6,975 nucleotides of DNA from Actinomycetota bacterium (lineage in GTDB: Bacteria > Actinomycetota > Actinomycetes > S36-B12): NCBI GenBank assembly GCA_009726075.1, contig WLND01000084.1:1-6975 (forward strand), given 5' to 3'. Position numbers and translations under genes: made by a program. Of the stretch, positions 1 through 6,975 are shown one piece after another (the first letter of the stretch is position 1; each line of letters starts with the position of its first letter). Under the pieces are notes generated by a model, which searched no databases, was not told the origin of the DNA, and worked only from the letters and a program-made list of their open reading frames with translations.

Positions 1-16
1 ATTGAGCTGATACATC
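1..16 (+). other. Short leader upstream of nuoB, probably the nuoA/nuoB junction
   Basis: These 16 bases precede the nuoB start. In actinobacterial and most other nuo operons the gene here is nuoA, so its 3' end is expected at or just outside the left edge. Possible stop codons are TGA at 3-5, TGA at 8-10, or TGA at 25-27 (reading frame 1, which would overlap nuoB). The window is too short to say which one ends nuoA. No strong Shine-Dalgarno sequence is visible; the purines around positions 4-6 are at best a weak one. nuoB may therefore depend on coupling to nuoA translation. This is inference. Confidence 0.3.
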
Positions 17-567
<551 letters not shown>

Positions 568-571
<4 letters not shown>

Positions 572-1278
572 CCGAGAGCAACGCCTCGCTGCCCGTAATC
601 CCGCCCGGCGTCACGAACCTCGAACTTCTCGATGCCCGCGACGGTGCGTTCGGGGTCAAGGGCTCCGGCGACACGAGCGGCTTCGGCGGACTCGTTGATC
701 CCCGCGTCATGCCCGGTGCCTCGCAGGCGCCCTTCGGCGGCTGGTTCGACGAGGTTGCCGAGGAGATCGAGCTCTCGCTCGCCGATCAGGGCCTGCCCTT
801 CGCAAGCGCGACCGAGAAGGTCGTCGTCGACCGGGGCGAGATCACCTTCTTCGTCCGCCGGGAGCACCTTCTGGCATTCGTGCGCGTGCTGCGCGATGAG
901 CCGGGGCTTCGCTTCGAGATGTGCAGTGGCGTGAGCGGCGTGCACTACCCGAGCGATGCCGGCCGCGAATTGCACGCGGTGTACCACTTCCTCTCCATCA
1001 CCCACAACCGGAGGATTCGGGTCGAGGTGACGGCTCCGGATGCAGATCCGCACATCCCCTCGATCGTCGCGGTCTACCCGACTTGCGATTGGCATGAGCG
1101 CGAGACCTGGGACTTCTTCGGGATCGTGTTCGACGGGCACCCGGCGCTCACGCGCATTGCGATGCCCGATGACTGGCCCGGTCACCCACAGCGCAAGGAC
1201 TACCCCCTCGGCGGAATCCCGGTCGAGTACAAGGGCGCAACGATTCCCCCACCGGATCAGCGGAGGTCGTACAACTGA
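568..1278 (+). CDS. nuoC: NADH-quinone oxidoreductase subunit C (30 kDa subunit)
   Basis: NuoC is a cofactor-free structural subunit of the hydrophilic arm that packs against NuoD and NuoB. The 236-residue protein ends in the 30 kDa family signature: HERETWDFFGIVFDGHP at 176-192, then DDWPGHPQRKDYPLGG at 201-216 and a YKGATIPPP tail. The alpha/beta domain begins around residue 60. Before it is a segment of about 55 residues rich in Gly, Asp and Ser (FGVKGSGDTSGFGGL near 28-42), absent from short homologues such as Thermus Nqo5 but, as I recall, usual in actinobacteria. The start ATG at 568 sits in the ATGA overlap with nuoB, with a run of G at 555-559 as a possible weak ribosome site. The gene is separate from nuoD, unlike the fused nuoCD of enterobacteria. 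Its TGA shares one base with the nuoD ATG. Confidence 0.96.
1262..1266 (+). promoter_or_regulatory. Ribosome binding site for nuoD
   Basis: GGAGG lies inside the last codons of nuoC, 11 bases before the nuoD ATG at 1278. It is a strong match to the Shine-Dalgarno consensus, and its position confirms the start at the TGATG junction. nuoD can thus be translated by both coupling and fresh initiation. Confidence 0.75.
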
Positions 1279-2639
1279 TGTCCACCGATCACGTCACCTA
1301 TGGCAGCGCCGAGTCAGGCAGCAGCGATCCGTTCGCCGGAAGCTATGACACCACCGAGGGCACGATCTACAACGTCTCCGGCGGCGACTGGGACACCATC
1401 TCGGCTGCACCTGAGGGCGAGAAGGAACGCATCGTCGTCAACATGGGCCCGCAGCACCCGTCGACCCACGGCGTGCTCCGACTCATCCTTGAGCTCGACG
1501 GCGAGACCGTGACCGAGGCCCGGTGCGGCATCGGCTACCTGCACACCGGTATCGAGAAGAACATGGAGTACCGCTCCTGGGTGCAGGGGGTCACGTTCGT
1601 CACCCGGATGGACTACCTGACTCCGCTGTTCAACGAGACGGCGTACTGCCTTGCGGTCGAGAAGCTGCTGGGCATCACCGACCAGATCCCGGAGCGGGCC
1701 AGCACCATCCGCGTGATGATGATGGAGCTCAACCGGGTCTCGTCCCACCTCGTGGCCCTGGCCACCGGCGGCATGGAACTCGGCGCACTTTCGGCCATGA
1801 TCTTCGGCTTCCGCGACCGCGAGCTCATTCTTGACATCTTCGAGATGGTCACCGGCCTGCGGATGAACAACGCCTACATCCGCCCCGGAGGCGTCGCCCA
1901 GGACCTCCCGGAAGGCGCCGAGCAGAAGATCCGAGACACGGTCAAGCTGCTTCGCAAGCGGCTGAAGGACACCTCGAACCTGCTCGTCGACAACAGCATC
2001 TGGATGGGTCGGACCGTCGGCATCGGATACCTCGACCTGACCGGGTGCATGGCCCTGGGCATCACCGGACCGGTTCTCCGCTCGACGGGTCTGCCACACG
2101 ACCTGCGCAAGTCGCAGCCGTACTGCGGCTATGAGAACTACGACTTCGAGGTCGTCACCGAGACCACCTGCGACGTCTACGGCCGCTTCCTCATCCGCGT
2201 GCGCGAGATGGAGCAGTCGCTGCGCATCGTCGAGCAGGCGCTCGATCGCCTCAAGCCCGGGCCGGTCATGGTCGCCGACAAGAAGATTGCCTGGCCGTCC
2301 AAGCTGGCCGTCGGCAGCGATGGCCAGGGCAACTCGGTCGAGCACATCAAGGAGATCATGTCCGAGTCGATGGAGGCACTGATCCATCACTTCAAGCTCG
2401 TGACCGAGGGCTTCCACGTGGAGCCTGGTCAGGCCTACGTCGCGATCGAGTCACCGCGCGGCGAGCTGGCATGCCACGTCGTGAGCTCTGGCGGCACGCG
2501 GCCCTACCGGGTTCACTTCCGTGACCCGTCGTTCACCAACCTGCAGGCCGTTGCCGCGATGGGCGAGGGCGGCCAGGTTGCCGACATCATCGCCGCGGTG
2601 GCGAGCATCGACCCCGTGATGGGTGGCGTCGACCGCTAG
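1278..2639 (+). CDS. nuoD: NADH-quinone oxidoreductase subunit D (49 kDa subunit, quinone site)
   Basis: NuoD forms most of the quinone-binding pocket together with NuoB. The 453-residue protein is colinear with the 49 kDa family. GPQHPSTHG at 57-65 contains His64, equivalent to Thermus Nqo4 His38. LHTGIEKNMEYR at 88-99 matches the family signature. RMDYL contains Tyr113, equivalent to Nqo4 Tyr87. The protein closes with the conserved IDPVMGGVDR. It descends from the large subunit of [NiFe] hydrogenases, but the nickel-binding CxxC pairs are absent (for example DPVMGG where hydrogenases have DPCxxC), so it is not a hydrogenase. The residue matching Nqo4 Asp139 is Glu167, in the ATGGMELGA stretch. 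The first 50 residues are a Ser/Gly/Thr-rich extension of unknown role. Start at 1278 is fixed by the TGATG overlap with nuoC and the GGAGG upstream. Confidence 0.97.
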   Translation: MSTDHVTYGSAESGSSDPFAGSYDTTEGTIYNVSGGDWDTISAAPEGEKERIVVNMGPQHPSTHGVLRLILELDGETVTEARCGIGYLHTGIEKNMEYRSWVQGVTFVTRMDYLTPLFNETAYCLAVEKLLGITDQIPERASTIRVMMMELNRVSSHLVALATGGMELGALSAMIFGFRDRELILDIFEMVTGLRMNNAYIRPGGVAQDLPEGAEQKIRDTVKLLRKRLKDTSNLLVDNSIWMGRTVGIGYLDLTGCMALGITGPVLRSTGLPHDLRKSQPYCGYENYDFEVVTETTCDVYGRFLIRVREMEQSLRIVEQALDRLKPGPVMVADKKIAWPSKLAVGSDGQGNSVEHIKEIMSESMEALIHHFKLVTEGFHVEPGQAYVAIESPRGELACHVVSSGGTRPYRVHFRDPSFTNLQAVAAMGEGGQVADIIAAVASIDPVMGGVDR

Positions 2640-2673
2640 GCGGGCGACCCAGACGAGAAGGAACGAACACACG
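2640..2673 (+). promoter_or_regulatory. nuoD-nuoE intergenic spacer with nuoE ribosome binding site
   Basis: This 34-base spacer is the only real gap between genes in the window. It contains GAGAAGGA at 2655-2662, whose AAGGA core ends 11 bases before the nuoE ATG at 2674. This placement decides the nuoE start in favour of 2674 over an in-frame GTG at 2623. I see no inverted repeat that would act as a terminator and no convincing -10/-35 pair. Confidence 0.65.
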
Positions 2674-3351
2674 ATGGCCATCACCGAAGCCCTGTGCGAC
2701 GAGATGCGGCAGCTCGCAGCGCTGTACCCGCAGTCGCGTTCCGCGCTCCTGCCGATGCTGCACCTGGTGCAGAGCGCCGAGGGCGAGGTGAGCATTGACG
2801 GCATCAACGCCTGCGCCGAGGTCCTCGGCATCACCTCGGCCGAGGTCACGGCGGTGTCGACCTTCTACACGATGTACAAGCGCAAGCAGGTCGGCAAGCA
2901 CCACATCGGCGTGTGCATCAACACCCTGTGCGGGCTCCTCGGCGGCGATGCCGTGTACGCGGCCCTTTCCGAGCGGCTCGGGGTCGGGCACGACCAGCCG
3001 TCGGCCGACGGTGAATTCTGGCTTGAGCGCATTGAGTGCCAGGCGGCATGCACGCATGCGCCCGTCATGACGGTCGACTGGGAGTTCATGGATGACGTCA
3101 CCCCGGCGACAGCCGTCGACATCGTCGACCGACTCGCGCGCGGCGAGGTCGTCGAGTCGACGCGCGGCCCCATCATTCGCGACTTCGCTGCGACAGCCCA
3201 CACCCTGGCGTTCCCGAACGACGGCCTCGCCGACCAGGGCAGCAGCGTCGACGACAAGATGCTCGCCGGCCTGATGATCGCGAAGGAGCGCGGCATGTCC
3301 GCGCCTTCAGCGCCCGCACCCGCCGCCCCGACAAGCCAGACGGAGGGCTGA
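2674..3351 (+). CDS. nuoE: NADH-quinone oxidoreductase subunit E (24 kDa subunit, cluster N1a)
   Basis: NuoE belongs to the NADH dehydrogenase module and holds the [2Fe-2S] cluster N1a close to the FMN of NuoF. With the ATG at 2674 it is 225 residues. Residues 1-75 form the usual helical domain (SALLPMLHLVQ near 23-33, VSTFYTMY at 61-68). A thioredoxin-like domain follows, with the four N1a ligands in canonical spacing: Cys81-x4-Cys86 in GVCINTLC and Cys122-x3-Cys126 in ECQAACTHAP. The fold should finish near residue 155. A further 70 residues follow, ending in a low-complexity Ala/Pro/Ser tail at 209-221. Long tails occur in other actinobacterial NuoE, as I recall. An upstream in-frame GTG at 2623 would add 17 non-conserved, Arg-rich residues and overlap nuoD; I rejected it. 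nuoF begins 4 bases after the stop. Confidence 0.96.
   Translation: MAITEALCDEMRQLAALYPQSRSALLPMLHLVQSAEGEVSIDGINACAEVLGITSAEVTAVSTFYTMYKRKQVGKHHIGVCINTLCGLLGGDAVYAALSERLGVGHDQPSADGEFWLERIECQAACTHAPVMTVDWEFMDDVTPATAVDIVDRLARGEVVESTRGPIIRDFAATAHTLAFPNDGLADQGSSVDDKMLAGLMIAKERGMSAPSAPAPAAPTSQTEG
3342..3347 (+). promoter_or_regulatory. Ribosome binding site for nuoF
   Basis: GGAGGG lies in the last codons of nuoE, 8 bases before the nuoF ATG at 3356. It is a strong Shine-Dalgarno match, and it supports this start and close coupling of the partners NuoE and NuoF. Confidence 0.75.
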
Positions 3352-3355
3352 ACCC

Positions 3356-4657
3356 ATGACCCTGACTCCGGTCATCACCGAGCACTGGGACGCACCCGAT
3401 CTGTACACGCTCGAGGGCTATCGCCGTTTCGGCGGCTATGGAGCCCTCGCGTCGGCACTGAAGCAGGACCCGGATTCGATCATTCAGGTGGTCAAGGACT
3501 CGGGGCTTCGCGGACGTGGCGGCGCGGGCTTCCCGACCGGCATGAAGTGGGGCTTCGTCCCGCAGAACGACGGCAAGCCGCACTACCTCGTGGTGAACGC
3601 GGACGAGTCAGAGCCGGGTGCCTGCAAGGACATCCCGATCATGATGGCGAACCCGCATGCGCTCGTCGAGGGCGTCATCATCGCGAGCTACGCGATCAGG
3701 GCCAGCCACGCATTCATCTACATCCGCGGCGAGGTCCCCAACGCGCTGCGCAAGGTGGCCAATGCGGTGGAGCAGGCGCGGGCCGCCGGTTTCGTGGGCA
3801 GCAACATCCTCGGCACCGACTTCTCGCTTGAGATCGTGGTGCACGCCGGCGCCGGTGCCTACATCTGCGGGGAGGAGACGGCACTGCTCGACTCCCTCGA
3901 GGGCTATCGCGGCCAGCCCCGCCTCAAGCCGCCGTTCCCCGCGGTCGCGGGCCTCTATGCATCGCCGACGGTCATCAACAACGTCGAGACGATCGCCAAC
4001 ATCCCCTACATCATCGAGCGTGGCGCAGCTTGGCTTCGGCAGTTCGGCACCGAGAAGTCTCCGGGCTTCAAGGTGTTCGCCGTGTCAGGGCACGTGAAGC
4101 GTCCGGGCATCTACGAGGCACCCCTGGGCATCACGATGCGTGAGTTGCTCGACTACGCAGGCGGCATGCGCGATGGGCGCACGCTGAAGTTCTGGATCCC
4201 CGGCGGATCGTCCGTGCCGATGCTCGTCGAAGAGCACCTCGACCTTCCGCTGACCTACGAGGACATGGCCGGGGCGGGAACGATGCTCGGCACCGGAACG
4301 CCGATGGTGTTCGACGAGACGGTCAGCGTGGTCAAGGCGGTCACCCGCTGGCTCGAGTTCTACAAGCACGAGTCATGCGGCAAGTGCACCCCGTGCCGCG
4401 AGGGGACCTACTGGATCACCGGCATGCTGGAGAAGTTCGAGCATGGTCACGGCAGCGTGGAAGAGGTCGACAAAATCGTGCACGTCTGTACCCAGATCGC
4501 CGGGCGCTCCTTTTGCGCCCTCGGCGATGCCGCGGCAACGCCGTACCCGGCGGCTCTGAAGTACTTCCGCGACGAGTTCCTCGCCGCGACCCACACCTCG
4601 GCCGACGAGCAGTTCGATCCGGTCGCGTCATATCTCTTCGCAGGGGCAGCACGATGA
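3356..4657 (+). CDS. nuoF: NADH-quinone oxidoreductase subunit F (51 kDa subunit, FMN, NADH site, cluster N3)
   Basis: NuoF oxidises NADH, holds FMN and passes electrons through the [4Fe-4S] cluster N3 into NuoG. The 433-residue protein is full length. The glycine-rich FMN loop is GLRGRGGAGFPTGMKW at 50-65, followed by NADESEPGACKD at 81-92, which lines the nucleotide site. The second signature, GAGAYICGEETALLDS at 165-180, is complete except that Asp179 replaces the Glu or Asn of the classical pattern. A soluble-ligand-binding beta-grasp domain follows at roughly 235-310. The N3 ligands are Cys341, Cys344 and Cys347 in ESCGKCTPCREG, plus Cys387 in RSFCALGDAA. All are present. It is distinguished from hydrogenase or formate dehydrogenase diaphorase subunits by the nuo gene order and the absence of extra N-terminal or C-terminal cysteine domains. 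Its TGA overlaps the nuoG ATG in ATGA (4654-4657). Confidence 0.97.
   Translation: MTLTPVITEHWDAPDLYTLEGYRRFGGYGALASALKQDPDSIIQVVKDSGLRGRGGAGFPTGMKWGFVPQNDGKPHYLVVNADESEPGACKDIPIMMANPHALVEGVIIASYAIRASHAFIYIRGEVPNALRKVANAVEQARAAGFVGSNILGTDFSLEIVVHAGAGAYICGEETALLDSLEGYRGQPRLKPPFPAVAGLYASPTVINNVETIANIPYIIERGAAWLRQFGTEKSPGFKVFAVSGHVKRPGIYEAPLGITMRELLDYAGGMRDGRTLKFWIPGGSSVPMLVEEHLDLPLTYEDMAGAGTMLGTGTPMVFDETVSVVKAVTRWLEFYKHESCGKCTPCREGTYWITGMLEKFEHGHGSVEEVDKIVHVCTQIAGRSFCALGDAAATPYPAALKYFRDEFLAATHTSADEQFDPVASYLFAGAAR
4642..4646 (+). promoter_or_regulatory. Probable ribosome binding site for nuoG
   Basis: AGGGG lies 7 bases before the ATG at 4654, inside the end of nuoF. A second in-frame ATG at 4660 would lie 13 bases away, so 4654, which also forms the ATGA overlap with the nuoF stop, is the better start. 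The match to consensus is moderate. Confidence 0.5.
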
Positions 4658-6975
4658 CGATGACCAGCAATGCGGGATCCGACATCGTGGCCGTCGATCA
4701 GGTGAGTGTCACGATCGATGGCGTCACGATTTCGGTCCCCAAGGGGACCCTCGCGATTCGTGCAGCCGAGCTGCTGGGCGTCGAGATTCCCAGGTTCTGC
4801 GATCACCCGCTGCTTGACCCTGTTGCGGCCTGCCGCGCGTGCCTCATCGATGTCGAGGGCATTCCGAAGCCCGCGCCCGCCTGCGCGCAGGTCGTCACCG
4901 ACGGCATGAACATCCGCACCCAGATGTCGTCCGCCGTGGCGCGTGAGGCGCAGGAGGGCGTGATGGAGTTCCTGCTCCTCAACCACCCCCTCGACTGCCC
5001 GGTGTGCGACAAGGGCGGCGAATGCCCCCTGCAGAACCAGGCGATGTCGGTCGGACGACCCGAGTCGCGGTTCGAGGGCGAGAAGCGCACCTTCGACAAG
5101 CCGATCAACGTGAGCGCCGAGATCCTCCTCGATCGTGAACGCTGCGTGTCGTGTGCCCGGTGCACGCGTTTCGCCGATCAGATCGCCGGCGACCCGATGC
5201 TCGAGCTCCTCGAGCGCGGTGCCAAGCAGCAGGTCGGGACCGCCGCAGATCAGCCGTTCGACTCCTACTTCTCCGGCAATACCGTGCAGATCTGCCCGGT
5301 CGGGGCGCTCACCAGTGCGGCCTATCGCTTCCGGGCCCGGCCCTTCGACCTCGTGTCGGTGCCGACGACCTGCGAGCACTGCGCCTCGGGCTGCTCACTG
5401 CGCACCGACTACCGCCGTGGCACCGTGACTCGCCGCCTAGCGTGGGACGACCCGCAGGTGAACGAGGAATGGAACTGCGACAAGGGACGCTTTGCCTTCC
5501 CGTACCTGAGAGAGGGCCGCATCACCAGCCCCATGGTTCGCGAGAACGGCGAGCTTCGTCCGGCATCCTGGCCCGAGGCCCTCGCTGAGGCCGCCCGCGG
5601 CCTGAACGTGGCCGGGTCAGCGACCGGCGTGCTCGTCGGTGGACGCGCCACGGTCGAGGACGCCTACGCCTATGCACGATTCGCCCGGGTGGCGCTCGGC
5701 TCCGACAGCATCGACTTCAGGGTTCGCGAGAGCTCAGCCGAGGAGGCTGACTTCCTCCGGGCCGTCGTTGCGGGGTCGCGGGTCACCACTACGTACGAGT
5801 CCCTCGAGCAGGCACCGATCGTTCTCATGGTTGCGTTCGAGGCTGAGGACGAATCCCCGATCGTGTTCCTGCGACTGCGCAAGGCGGCCCGCGGTGGCCG
5901 TACCCGTGTCGTGAGCATCGGCTCTGTCCGAACCACGGGCCTGGCCAAGGTGGGCGGCCAGCTCATCGAAGCCGCCCCCGGCACCGAAGCACGCACGCTG
6001 GCAAGCCTTCCGGCCGACGTCACCGCAGCGCTGAGCCTGCCCGGTGCCGTGATCCTCGTGGGCGAGCGCATTGCCGGTGTTGCCGGTGGCGCCTCCGCCG
6101 TGGCGGCCCTGGCGGCAGCGACCGGTGCGGCACTCGCCTGGATCCCGCGAAGGGCGGGGGAGCGGGGTGCGCTCGATGCAGGAGCGCTCGCTGGGCTTCT
6201 TCCCGGCGGACGACCCCTCAATGATGCCGAGGCCCGTGAGCAGGTGGCGACTGCGTGGGGCATTGAGGCCGACGCACTGCCGTCGACTCGCGGATTGGAC
6301 GGGGAGGGCCTGCTCGAGGCAGCGCGCGCAGGAGAGATCGCCGCGCTCATCACCGGCGGCGTCGAATTGGCCGACTACCCAGACAGCGACCTCGCCCTGA
6401 GCGCGATTGAGGGCGTGAGCTTCGTCGTGGCCCTGGAGAACCACCACTCGGAGATCACCGCACGCGCCGACGTCGTGTTCCCGGTGGCCGTCGTCACCGA
6501 GAAGACCGGAAGCTTCCTCGATTGGGAAGGGCGGCCGCGTCCGTTCGGCCAGGTCCTGCGCGACTCGCTCGCCCAGAGCGATGCGTCGGTTCTGGGCATG
6601 ATCGCGACGACCATGGAGGTCCGTGTCGGGGCCGCCGATGTGGCCTCGATTCGGCGCGAGCTCGGTGCCCTTGGCCCCTGGACTGGCGCTCGCGATGTCG
6701 CGTCGCCCGTCGAAGCGGCGCTGAGCAGCGGGTCTGCCGGCCAGTTTGCGGTCGTCTCGTGGCGTGCCCTTCTCGACTCGGGCGTCATGCAGGATGGCGA
6801 GCCATTCCTGGCCGCAACGGCCCGCCCTGTCGTGGCCGGGCTTTCGCAAGCCGACGCGCAAGGGCTTGGCCACCCGGAGTTCGTCACTGTCACCGGGCCC
6901 AAGGGGTCGATCACCCTCCCGGTTCAGGTGCTCGAGATGGTCGATGGAGCGGTGCACCTGCCGATGAACTCGCCA
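4654..6975 (+). CDS. nuoG: NADH-quinone oxidoreductase subunit G (75 kDa subunit), 3' end cut by window edge
   Basis: NuoG carries most of the electron wire of the NADH dehydrogenase module. The frame is open for 774 codons to the window end with no stop, so the C-terminus is missing. The N-terminal ferredoxin-like domain holds [2Fe-2S] N1b: Cys49-x10-Cys60-x2-Cys63-x13-Cys77. The His/Cys3 cluster N5 is His111-x3-Cys115-x2-Cys118-x5-Cys124. Cluster N4 is Cys164, Cys167, Cys170 and Cys214. A fourth set, Cys240-x2-Cys243-x3-Cys247-x27-Cys275, matches the optional N7 cluster. From about 240 onward it resembles molybdopterin oxidoreductases (HHSEITARADVVFPVA near 597-612; TGPKGSITLP near the window end resembles their C-terminal domain). 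In complex I this domain is a degenerate relic without molybdenum. Residues about 310-590 are Ala/Gly-rich and less conserved. The ending VHLPMNSP resembles the last part of the family, so probably only a few tens of residues are lost. Start 4654 is set by the ATGA overlap with nuoF. Confidence 0.95.
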   Translation, partial: MTMTSNAGSDIVAVDQVSVTIDGVTISVPKGTLAIRAAELLGVEIPRFCDHPLLDPVAACRACLIDVEGIPKPAPACAQVVTDGMNIRTQMSSAVAREAQEGVMEFLLLNHPLDCPVCDKGGECPLQNQAMSVGRPESRFEGEKRTFDKPINVSAEILLDRERCVSCARCTRFADQIAGDPMLELLERGAKQQVGTAADQPFDSYFSGNTVQICPVGALTSAAYRFRARPFDLVSVPTTCEHCASGCSLRTDYRRGTVTRRLAWDDPQVNEEWNCDKGRFAFPYLREGRITSPMVRENGELRPASWPEALAEAARGLNVAGSATGVLVGGRATVEDAYAYARFARVALGSDSIDFRVRESSAEEADFLRAVVAGSRVTTTYESLEQAPIVLMVAFEAEDESPIVFLRLRKAARGGRTRVVSIGSVRTTGLAKVGGQLIEAAPGTEARTLASLPADVTAALSLPGAVILVGERIAGVAGGASAVAALAAATGAALAWIPRRAGERGALDAGALAGLLPGGRPLNDAEAREQVATAWGIEADALPSTRGLDGEGLLEAARAGEIAALITGGVELADYPDSDLALSAIEGVSFVVALENHHSEITARADVVFPVAVVTEKTGSFLDWEGRPRPFGQVLRDSLAQSDASVLGMIATTMEVRVGAADVASIRRELGALGPWTGARDVASPVEAALSSGSAGQFAVVSWRALLDSGVMQDGEPFLAATARPVVAGLSQADAQGLGHPEFVTVTGPKGSITLPVQVLEMVDGAVHLPMNSP

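Noticed and set aside
1314..2417. 367-codon open frame on the - strand opposite nuoD
   Set aside because: It is fully antisense to the highly conserved nuoD. Its translation is rich in Asp, His, Val and Leu, typical of a reverse-complement shadow, and I recognise no domain.
1278..2639. nuoD as a [NiFe] hydrogenase large subunit
   Set aside because: The nickel-binding cysteine pairs are missing at both ends, and the quinone-site His64 and Tyr113 of complex I are present.
2623..2673. Upstream in-frame GTG start for nuoE
   Set aside because: It would overlap nuoD by 17 bases and add 17 Arg/Thr-rich residues unlike the family. A good ribosome site stands before the ATG at 2674 instead.
5200..5214. 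Short direct repeat of CTCGAG separated by CTC
   Set aside because: It encodes LELLE within nuoG and follows from the preferred Leu (CTC) and Glu (GAG) codons; no other copies or symmetry suggest a regulatory role.
4447..5379. 310-codon open frame on the - strand across the nuoF/nuoG junction
   Set aside because: It spans the ends of two well-supported genes in antisense, has no recognisable motif, and is best explained by codon bias of the + strand genes.
6055..6147. Ala/Gly/Val-rich stretch in NuoG (about residues 468-498) that resembles a membrane segment
   Set aside because: NuoG is a soluble peripheral-arm protein, and the stretch lies in the molybdopterin-like domain, where alternating buried strands and Ala-rich helices are normal.
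5734..6957. 407-codon open frame on the - strand opposite nuoG
   Set aside because: It lies wholly antisense to a clear nuoG frame. Long antisense frames are expected in GC-rich coding DNA, and its translation shows no recognisable domain and has Arg/Ala/Gly/His-rich shadow composition.
5371..6975. Reading the second half of nuoG as an independent molybdopterin enzyme such as formate dehydrogenase
   Set aside because: It is continuous in frame with the N1b/N5/N4 region, lies in a nuo operon, and matches the degenerate domain known for NuoG. No separate start or small accessory genes are seen.

Overview
The window is a contiguous stretch of a nuo operon, which encodes the 14-subunit proton-translocating NADH:quinone oxidoreductase (respiratory complex I). 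All genes are on the + strand, in the order nuoB-nuoC-nuoD-nuoE-nuoF-nuoG. nuoG runs off the right edge without a stop, and nuoA presumably ends at or just before the left edge. The DNA is GC-rich (about two thirds G+C by eye) with strong G/C preference at third codon positions. nuoC and nuoD are separate genes, not the fused nuoCD of enterobacteria. Several sequence signatures resemble actinobacterial complex I as I remember it: the ATGGMELGA stretch in NuoD, the VEYKGATIPPP tail of NuoC, the ALLDSLEG version of the NuoF nucleotide loop, and a NuoG with an N7 cluster. I infer a member of the Actinomycetota, free-living and respiring. I cannot name the genus.

Layout: 1-16 is a short leader, probably at the nuoA/nuoB junction. 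It is followed by nuoB (17-571), nuoC (568-1278), nuoD (1278-2639), a 34-base gap, nuoE (2674-3351), nuoF (3356-4657) and nuoG (4654 to past 6975). Adjacent genes overlap by 4 bases (B/C and F/G, ATGA), overlap by 1 base (C/D, TGATG) or lie 4 bases apart (E/F), so translational coupling is likely. Only nuoD/nuoE has a real gap, and a Shine-Dalgarno-like sequence lies there. I see no internal promoter, terminator, RNA gene, repeat array or mobile element.

The six products make up most of the hydrophilic arm. NuoE, NuoF and NuoG form the NADH dehydrogenase module: FMN and N3 in NuoF, N1a in NuoE, and N1b, N4, N5 and N7 in NuoG. NuoB, NuoC and NuoD form the connecting quinone-reducing module: N2 in NuoB and the quinone-site His and Tyr in NuoD. 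Every iron-sulfur ligand expected in these subunits is present in the sequence, so the complex looks intact and functional.

I looked for an undescribed system and did not find one. The window is core respiratory metabolism. The findings listed are small variations within a well-known complex, and their interest scores are low for that reason.
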